Positions 1 to 4,780 of a stretch of 5,538 bases of DNA are shown piece by piece. Each line of letters starts with the position of its first letter. Position 1 is the stretch's first letter. Origin of the DNA: Candidatus Altarchaeota archaeon. GTDB taxonomy: Archaea > Altiarchaeota > Altiarchaeia > JAFGQM01. Under the pieces are notes generated by a model. It made no database searches and was not told where the DNA came from. It saw only the letters and a program-made list of their open reading frames with translations. The position numbers and the translations under genes were made by a program. Location of the stretch: NCBI GenBank assembly GCA_016935655.1, contig JAFGQM010000067.1:1-5538 (forward strand), in the 5' to 3' direction.

Positions 1-1504
1 TGTCGCCGAGCTTGTTCTCCTTCGCGGCCCTTTTCTGGATGTCCGGGCAGTCCGTCCTGAGCTTCTCGGGCGAGCAGTCGTCCGGATCCAGCCGGTTGTC
101 CTCGCTGTAGAGCGTGTCGCCGAATGCCTTTTTGAGTGTATTGTCCTTGCCCAATAAGTCCTTGGAATCCTCATATTTGACTATGGAGTAAGTGGCGCAT
201 TGGTAGAGGCCGCTCCTGAATGCGATTGTGCCTCCTCCCGAAGCCTCCAGGTTCTCCTTGACTCCCTGGTCCCCTATGTTCCCGCTGTTCTTGTTCTCGC
301 CCGTTTTCATGGTGCCCCAAAAGTCCTTCCACTGGTACTTGCTCACATAGGTCTCCTCCTCGCAGTCCGCCCCGGTGTGGAACTCGCTCCCAAGGTCGCC
401 GAAATAGGTGCTTTCTGTGCCCCCCAGAGAGCCATGACCGGGGGCTATCGCCCTTATCCGGTCCTTCACACCGTCGGAGGTTCCGAGAGCATTGAAGTCG
501 TAATCGCACATCAGATTGTCATCGCCGGCCCACAGGTGGCTGTCCTTGTCTATTGCAGGGGTCTTGTAGAGTAACTTTGGACTAGTGCCGTCACAGCCGT
601 AAACATCAGCGAGCACTATCTTGCCCATGGATCCTGAAACCTCCGGTAGCGCCCCATATCGCAGGACGGTAGACCTGTATGCCCAGAAGGGGAGGTCTTT
701 CCTGGATTCTGGACCGGAGCGTAGCTTGTCAAAGAATATCTCAGCGCTCCCGACCACATACAATTTGCCGCCCTTGCCGACATTGGTTATCTCGCTCCCT
801 TTCATGTCCTCGCCGCCCTCTGCGAGGACCAATGGATTGTCTATCCCCCTAAGCTTATTGGCCAAAAGGTCCACTGACGCTTCATCCTCCTTAAACCCGA
901 GTATCATGCTAGTGGCCCAGGGCTCGGTAAGATAATACTTCGGCTCTGAAGCCGAGGAAGGGACGGCAGTGGCATAGATTCTTATATAATCTGAGAGTGC
1001 TTTCAGCATCGCACTCTTGGTGCCTCCGGCTATTATCACTGTATTGGGCGGGGAGGGTGAGTAGAACCCCGACCCTTTGAAGTAGACTTTTTCATCTGAG
1101 TCCAATAGCAGGTATTGGGTAGTGCCATCCTGCACTTTCAGCGCACGAATCTTTTCTTCAATCGCGGCTGGTGGTGCCCCGCACTCCTCACGCGGGTACC
1201 ACAGCCTTACCGTAAGAGGAATGGCTCCTTGAGGAAGTCTGGCCCTAATCGAGCCGGTACAGGGCTGGAACTCGCTATCTGCCCTTAGTTCCACGTCCTT
1301 ATCAGTCTTCCCGAAAAAGTAAAGGTTCGGGCTCACTGAACAAAACGCTTTTTTAGCAGCGCCAAAAGCGTCAGAGTCGTAAGAAGCCGAGCATGTTTCC
1401 ACCACTATGTAAACGTTATTGGGTACGCCCTGGGAATATGCAGGCTCTGTTAGCAGTAACAGTAGAGCTAGGGTAAGCCCAATGCAAACACGGGTTTTTT
1501 CCAT
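1..1504 (-). CDS. Large exported cysteine-containing protein, unknown function, possibly S-layer/cell-surface (C-terminus beyond window)
   Basis: The frame is open from an ATG at 1504 down to base 2, giving 501 residues with no stop, so the C-terminus lies outside the window. The ATG start is supported by a textbook Sec signal peptide directly after it: basic n-region MEKTR, hydrophobic core at residues 6-18 ending in five leucines, and a likely cleavage after AYS (Ser24). The only early cysteine (Cys7) lies inside the hydrophobic core, so there is no lipobox. The mature part has ten cysteines (38, 55, 82, 108, 304, 333, 381, 436, 477, 486), consistent with extracellular disulfides. Residues about 154-262 contain two VIIAGG/YVVGS-type strand-turn segments 92 residues apart, with RIYATAV (175-181) and NPLVLAEG (223-230) between them. 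This order resembles cell-wall-binding repeat 2 (CWB2) modules of surface proteins. The rest (263-501) is polar and unrecognised. No membrane segment follows the signal peptide in the visible part. The gene is transcribed divergently from acsA. That it is a real exported protein is fairly sure; its function is unknown. Confidence 0.85.
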   Translation of the reverse strand, partial: MEKTRVCIGLTLALLLLLTEPAYSQGVPNNVYIVVETCSASYDSDAFGAAKKAFCSVSPNLYFFGKTDKDVELRADSEFQPCTGSIRARLPQGAIPLTVRLWYPREECGAPPAAIEEKIRALKVQDGTTQYLLLDSDEKVYFKGSGFYSPSPPNTVIIAGGTKSAMLKALSDYIRIYATAVPSSASEPKYYLTEPWATSMILGFKEDEASVDLLANKLRGIDNPLVLAEGGEDMKGSEITNVGKGGKLYVVGSAEIFFDKLRSGPESRKDLPFWAYRSTVLRYGALPEVSGSMGKIVLADVYGCDGTSPKLLYKTPAIDKDSHLWAGDDNLMCDYDFNALGTSDGVKDRIRAIAPGHGSLGGTESTYFGDLGSEFHTGADCEEETYVSKYQWKDFWGTMKTGENKNSGNIGDQGVKENLEASGGGTIAFRSGLYQCATYSIVKYEDSKDLLGKDNTLKKAFGDTLYSEDNRLDPDDCSPEKLRTDCPDIQKRAAKENKLGD

Positions 1505-1523
1505 GATAAGTTGAAGGATAAAA

Positions 1524-1532
1524 CTATAAAAA
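1524..1532 (-). promoter_or_regulatory. TATA-like box for the minus-strand exported protein
   Basis: On the minus strand the sequence reads TTTTTATAG, centred about 24 bases upstream of the A of the ATG at 1504. Archaeal TATA boxes lie roughly 25 bases before the transcription start, so transcription would begin at or next to the ATG and give a leaderless mRNA. The bases between box and ATG contain no Shine-Dalgarno motif, which fits. The assignment is inferred from spacing and AT content only. Confidence 0.5.
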
Positions 1533-1588
1533 CATCCCAAAGTATTTTTTAAGGAATATTGTCTAAATCTTCCTGAATTCTTTCGCGA

Positions 1589-1603
1589 TTCAAGATTCTT
1601 GAA
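1589..1603. promoter_or_regulatory. 15-base perfect palindrome, candidate operator in the divergent promoter region
   Basis: TTCAAGATTCTTGAA is a perfect inverted repeat: 7-base arms TTCAAGA and TCTTGAA around a single central T. It lies 39 bases before the acsA ATG and 85 bases before the divergent ATG. Length and symmetry suit a dimeric helix-turn-helix repressor or activator. It abuts and partly overlaps the AT-rich stretch that is the best TATA candidate for acsA, so a bound protein could block or recruit the basal factors. No regulator gene is in the window and the palindrome could be chance, so the role is inferred. Confidence 0.4.
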
Positions 1604-1609
1604 AAATAG
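1601..1609 (+). promoter_or_regulatory. Weak TATA-like element, possible acsA promoter
   Basis: The stretch GAAAAATAG lies 33-41 bases before the acsA ATG. If it is used as a TATA box, transcription would begin near 1628-1634, leaving a leader of roughly 8-14 bases. A second AT-rich candidate, TTTAAAAG at 1625-1632, is too near the start codon unless translation begins further inside. Neither matches a consensus well. Confidence 0.25.
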
Positions 1610-1620
1610 AGACATCTATG

Positions 1621-1642
1621 GGGATTTAAAAGGGATTTAAAA
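1621..1642 (+). repeat. Exact 11-base tandem duplication abutting the acsA start codon
   Basis: The unit GGGATTTAAAA occurs twice with no gap (1621-1631 and 1632-1642). The last A of the second copy is the A of the acsA ATG. The unit carries GGG, which could pair weakly with the 16S rRNA tail at 6-8 bases from the start, followed by an AT-rich stretch. The duplication doubles whatever initiation or promoter signal the unit carries. It may be recent slippage or a functional duplicated site. Confidence 0.7.
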
Positions 1643-3396
1643 TGTCTGAAGAAAAACCGGAAATAATCAAAAAACCATACGGAAGGGCCAAATTCGAGCC
1701 CAATATGAAAGACTACGACAAGGCCAAAAAAGGCTTCAAGTGGGAGGATGTGAAGAAGAACTTCGGTTGGTACACGACCAAGAAGGTCAATATGGCTTAT
1801 GAGTGCATCGACCGCCATTGCGAGACCGATAAGAAAAACAAGATAGCACTCTATTATGTGAGCGACGACAGGGAGGAGAAATACACGTTCGAGGATCTAA
1901 GGAAGGGGTCGAACAAGTTCGCCAACGTCCTGAAGAAGTACGGCATAGGGAAGGGCGACAGGATATTCATCTTCATGCCCAGGAGCCCTGAGCTTTATAT
2001 TGCCACGATGGGCATCCTGAAGGTCGGGGCCATAGTAGGCCCGTTGTTCGAGGCCTTCATGGAAGAGGCCGTCAAGGACAGGATGCTGGACAGCTCGGCT
2101 GTGGCCATAGTAACCACGCCTGAGCTCAAGGGCAGGATCCCCGTGGGTGAACTCCCGGACTTAAAGTATATAATAACCGTGGGTGAGAAGGAGGCCAAGG
2201 AGTGGGAGGCCGAGTTCGAGGGCGAGGACGTGTATTATGAGAAGGAGATGGAGGAAGCCTCCGACAAGTTCGACATACAGTGGATGGACCTGGAGGACCC
2301 GATGATCCTCCACTACACCTCGGGCTCCACTGGAAAGCCAAAAGGGGTAGTCCACGTGCACAATGCCATGATAGGGCACTACCAGACCGCGAGATGGGTC
2401 TTGGACCTGAAGGACGACGACGTCTACTGGTGCACTGCTGACCCTGGATGGGTAACGGGAACGTCCTACGGAATCTTCGGCCCGTGGCTCAACGGTGCAA
2501 CCAATCTTATCAGGGGGGGAAGGTTCAATGTCGACTCATGGTACAAGACTATACAGGATTATGAAGTCACGGTGTGGTATAGCGCGCCCACTGCCTTCAG
2601 ATTGCTGATGGCCGCAGGGGACGAGGTCGTCAAAAAATATGACCTTAGCTCGCTGCGCCACATCTGCAGTGTGGGCGAACCCTTGAACCCAGAAGTGGTC
2701 TATTGGGGCCTTAAGGTGTTCGACCTGGCAATCCACGACAACTGGTGGATGACCGAGACCGGCGCGCAGCTGATATGCAACTACCCGAGCATGGAGATAA
2801 GGCCTGGTTCGATGGGCAAGCCGTTCCCGGGTATAGAGGCGGCTATAGTCGACGACACCGGAAAGGTGCTGCCCCCTTTGCAGATGGGCAATCTGGCCAT
2901 AAAGGCCGGCTGGCCGTCCATGCTCCGCAAAGTCTGGAACAACGAGGCCAAGTACAACGAGTACTTCAGGCTAAAGCCCTGGTACATAAGCGGCGATTCC
3001 GCCTACATGGACAAGGACGGCTATTTCTGGTTCCAGGGCAGGATCGATGATGTGATAAAAACCTCTGGCGAGAGGGTCGGCCCATTCGAGGTCGAATCTG
3101 CTCTTGTTGAACACCCCGCCGTCGCAGAGGCGGGGGTCATCGGGAAGCCGGACGCGGTCAGGGGTGAGATAATCAAGGCCTTCATCACCCTTAGGAAGGG
3201 GTATGTCCCTTCGGAGGAGCTGAAGGAGGAGATCAGGAAGTTCGTGAAGACCCACCTTGCCGCGCATGCTGCCCCGCGGGAGATTGAGTTCATCGACAAG
3301 CTCCCGAAGACCAGGAGCGGGAAGATCATGAGAAGGGTCCTGAAGGCCAAGGAGCTGGGCCTGCCGGTGGGGGATCTTTCGACGCTGGAGGACTGA
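1642..3396 (+). CDS. acsA: Acetyl-CoA synthetase, AMP-forming (acetate--CoA ligase, EC 6.2.1.1), AcsA type
   Basis: This cytoplasmic enzyme activates acetate with ATP to acetyl-AMP, then transfers the acetyl group to CoA. The 584 residues fit the short AcsA form typified by Bacillus subtilis AcsA (about 572) rather than the ~650-residue enterobacterial Acs. ANL-superfamily motifs are intact and in order: the phosphate-binding loop TSGSTGKPKG (226-235); a conserved YWCTADPGWVTGT block just after it; WWMTETG (368-374), whose second Trp is the residue that narrows the acyl pocket to acetate in characterised Acs enzymes; the ribose-binding Asp in SGDSAYMD (D452); the hinge region GRIDDVIKTSGERVG (466-480); and the C-terminal catalytic lysine K561 in PKTRSGK. 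K561 lies in a P-x4-G-K motif, the kind acetylated by Pat/AcuA enzymes in relatives, so control by lysine acetylation is possible. The ATG is preceded by an 11-base tandem repeat and has no strong Shine-Dalgarno. The OFA-type carrier follows 24 bases downstream. I see no frameshift or missing catalytic residue. Confidence 0.96.
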   Translation: MSEEKPEIIKKPYGRAKFEPNMKDYDKAKKGFKWEDVKKNFGWYTTKKVNMAYECIDRHCETDKKNKIALYYVSDDREEKYTFEDLRKGSNKFANVLKKYGIGKGDRIFIFMPRSPELYIATMGILKVGAIVGPLFEAFMEEAVKDRMLDSSAVAIVTTPELKGRIPVGELPDLKYIITVGEKEAKEWEAEFEGEDVYYEKEMEEASDKFDIQWMDLEDPMILHYTSGSTGKPKGVVHVHNAMIGHYQTARWVLDLKDDDVYWCTADPGWVTGTSYGIFGPWLNGATNLIRGGRFNVDSWYKTIQDYEVTVWYSAPTAFRLLMAAGDEVVKKYDLSSLRHICSVGEPLNPEVVYWGLKVFDLAIHDNWWMTETGAQLICNYPSMEIRPGSMGKPFPGIEAAIVDDTGKVLPPLQMGNLAIKAGWPSMLRKVWNNEAKYNEYFRLKPWYISGDSAYMDKDGYFWFQGRIDDVIKTSGERVGPFEVESALVEHPAVAEAGVIGKPDAVRGEIIKAFITLRKGYVPSEELKEEIRKFVKTHLAAHAAPREIEFIDKLPKTRSGKIMRRVLKAKELGLPVGDLSTLED

Positions 3397-3417
3397 ATCC
3401 TCCTCTTTCCTTTTTCT
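3387..3417 (+). terminator. Hairpin plus T-rich tract over the acsA stop codon, possible intrinsic terminator or attenuator
   Basis: GGAGGA (3387-3392) pairs perfectly with TCCTCC (3398-3403) across the five-base loop CTGAA, which contains most of the acsA TGA stop. A pyrimidine tract, TCTTTCCTTTTTCT (3404-3417), follows, ending three bases before the next ATG. Hairpin plus T tract is the bacterial intrinsic terminator form, and T tracts alone also terminate archaeal RNA polymerase. Because the hairpin covers the stop codon, ribosomes finishing acsA would melt it, so it could act as a partial terminator that lowers carrier expression. The stem is short (6 bp), so strength is uncertain. Confidence 0.4.
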
Positions 3418-3420
3418 AAG

Positions 3421-4620
3421 ATGACAAACAGGTGGCTTATAGTCGTCGGCGCGCTGATAGTCCAGCTCTGCTTGGGGGCAATCTACGCATGGAGCGTCTT
3501 TGTCAACCCCCTCAAGGAAGACTTCGGCCTGAGCACGACCGAGACCCAGATAATATTCTCCCTGGGACTGGCCTCCTTTGCGGCCACAATGATATTCGCC
3601 GGGAGGTGGCAGGACAGGAAGGGCCCAAGGATCGTAGCCACCCTTGGAGGCGCCATATTGGGGGCAGGTTATATCCTAGGCAGTTTGAGCGGGGGTTCGT
3701 TCTCCTTGTTAGCACTGAGCGTGGGGGTCATCGGCGGGGCAGGAATCGGCCTCGGCTACGTCTGCCCCATAGCCGCCTGTGTCAAATGGTTCCCTGACAA
3801 AAGGGGGTTGGTGACAGGCTTGGCAGTGGCGGGCTTTGGCGCAGGCGCATGGGTCTTCGCAAAGCTGGGTGAGATTTTCATCGAAAGTAGCGGAGTCCTG
3901 AACGCATTCCTTTATTTGGGTTTTATATTCCTACTCACAGTCGTCATCGGCGCGCAGCTTTTGAAAAATCCGCCCCAGGGCTGGAAGCCCGATGGATGGA
4001 ACCCTCCCAAAAAGGACAATGCAAAAAGGAAGGAGGATTTCGAATGGAGGGAGATACTGAAAACAAGACAGTTCTGGATGATTTGGATAATGTTCGTGTT
4101 CGGCGCGACCGCAGGCCTGATGGTGGTAGGTATTCTAAAACCATTCGGCGAGTTCTCGGGCCTGAGCGCAATCACTGCGGGCTCGGCGGTGGGCATACTC
4201 GCGCTGTTCAATGGGGGCGGAAGGATCGCCTGGGGCGCGCTCTCGGACAGGATAGGGAGGGACAAGTCCATGAGCCTGATGTTCGCGCTTCAGGGCGTAA
4301 TGATGCTGATACTGATGAGTATGGGTTCCGGCGAGCTGACACTTGCTGTCGCTGCCGCATGGATAGGCTTCAACTTTGGGGGTAACTTTGCCTTGTTCCC
4401 CTCCGCGACCGCAGACTACTTCGGTACCAAGAACCTGGGCATAAACTACGGCCTTGTTTTCACTTCCTACGGCGTCGCGGGCATAATCGGACCGATCCTA
4501 GGGGGGCAGGTGTTCGATCTCACAGGAAGCTACCTGTGGGCATTCATACCCGCAGGCGTAATGTGCTTGGTGGCCGCAGGTTTGGCCTTCTTGTTAAAAT
4601 CTCCGCAGCACAACCACTAG
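3421..4620 (+). CDS. MFS carrier, oxalate/formate antiporter (OFA) family, probable monocarboxylate transporter
   Basis: This is a 399-residue integral membrane protein with 12 hydrophobic segments (first about 5-27, last about 371-392) and a polar central loop around 178-216, the usual MFS 6+6 layout. MFS motif A appears between TM2 and TM3 as GRWQDRKGPR (61-70), and its second-half counterpart between TM8 and TM9 as GALSDRIGRDK (272-282). The TM4 block with GYVCPIAACVKWFPDKRG (112-129) and the TM8 sequence NGGGR (264-268) are typical of the OFA family (OxlT relatives). Arg268 sits where OxlT has its oxalate-binding Arg272. The TM11 position corresponding to OxlT Lys355 appears to be Tyr350 in FTSYGVAG, so only one of the two dicarboxylate-binding charges is kept, which favours a monocarboxylate such as acetate, lactate or formate. 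The alignment is by eye. It is co-directional with acsA after a 24-base spacer without a Shine-Dalgarno; the ATG choice is supported by TM1 starting at once. The substrate is inferred. Confidence 0.9.
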   Translation: MTNRWLIVVGALIVQLCLGAIYAWSVFVNPLKEDFGLSTTETQIIFSLGLASFAATMIFAGRWQDRKGPRIVATLGGAILGAGYILGSLSGGSFSLLALSVGVIGGAGIGLGYVCPIAACVKWFPDKRGLVTGLAVAGFGAGAWVFAKLGEIFIESSGVLNAFLYLGFIFLLTVVIGAQLLKNPPQGWKPDGWNPPKKDNAKRKEDFEWREILKTRQFWMIWIMFVFGATAGLMVVGILKPFGEFSGLSAITAGSAVGILALFNGGGRIAWGALSDRIGRDKSMSLMFALQGVMMLILMSMGSGELTLAVAAAWIGFNFGGNFALFPSATADYFGTKNLGINYGLVFTSYGVAGIIGPILGGQVFDLTGSYLWAFIPAGVMCLVAAGLAFLLKSPQHNH

Positions 4621-4650
4621 TGTAACTGCCAGAAGTTACATTTCAGTCTT
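4619..4650 (+). terminator. Hairpin after the MFS gene, likely transcription terminator
   Basis: TGTAACT (4621-4627) and AGTTACA (4634-4640) form a perfect 7-bp stem around the six-base loop GCCAGA. Counting one G-T and one A-T pair from the stop codon side extends it to 9 bp. TTTCAGTCTT follows. The position directly after the TAG stop at 4618-4620 suits a terminator of the acsA-carrier transcript. The stem is AT-rich and the T tract is interrupted, so it may instead be a 3'-end processing or stability element. Confidence 0.5.
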
Positions 4651-4677
4651 AAAAAGAGTGCCCAACATTAGTGGATG

Positions 4678-4705
4678 TATACTAGGTATATATTAAGGTA
4701 TATTA
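4678..4705. repeat. AT-rich inverted and near-tandem repeat block in the convergent spacer
   Basis: TATAC and GTATA (4678-4682, 4686-4690) form a small inverted repeat around TAG. From 4684 the units AGGTATATATTA and AGGTATATTA follow each other as imperfect tandem copies differing by a TA pair. The stretch looks TATA-box-like on both strands, yet it lies between two converging genes and no open frame of convincing size follows in either direction. It may be a promoter for an antisense or small RNA, or simply slippage-prone AT sequence. Confidence 0.4.
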
Positions 4706-4711
4706 AGGGCT

Positions 4712-4748
4712 ATTCCATCCAACATTGGCTAGAATGGATGGATGGAAT
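4712..4748. terminator. 9-bp inverted repeat between convergent genes, possible bidirectional terminator
   Basis: ATTCCATCC (4712-4720) is complementary to GGATGGAAT (4740-4748), with a 19-base loop. The loop and right arm contain ATGG three times in tandem (4734-4745), so the left arm can also pair in shifted registers. CTAGA/TCTAG (4729-4733, 4748-4752) offers a competing smaller hairpin. It lies 33 bases beyond the stop codon of the minus-strand gene ending at 4781, so it could end that transcript. There is no clear T tract, so the terminator role is tentative. Confidence 0.35.
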
Positions 4749-4780
4749 CTAGGCTTGTAATCGCCAAGGGGGGAAAGGCT

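Noticed and set aside
200..935. Plus-strand open frames of 124 and 104 codons (200-574, 621-935).
   Set aside because: They lie wholly antisense to the continuous 501-codon minus frame that has a signal peptide; their translations show no domain-like composition.
1599..1630. Bacterial sigma-70 promoter reading (TTGAAA then an AT-rich -10) for acsA.
   Set aside because: TTGAAA has no proper -10 at 16-18 bases; the nearest AT-rich hexamer TTTAAA is 20 bases away. Archaeal features elsewhere fit better.
1549..1818. Minus-strand open frame of 89 codons overlapping the start of acsA.
   Set aside because: It overlaps the promoter region and the antisense of conserved AcsA N-terminal sequence, and its hydrophobic look comes from reverse-reading lysine-rich codons.
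2126..3350. Several antisense and alternate-frame open frames of 66-109 codons within acsA.
   Set aside because: acsA is full length with every catalytic motif; these are by-products of GC-rich codons and are unrelated to any recognisable protein.
3432..4385. Plus-frame and minus-frame open frames of 67-129 codons inside the carrier gene.
   Set aside because: They are out-of-frame readings of a well-conserved 12-TM carrier, rich in Arg/Gly/Pro as expected of shifted frames.
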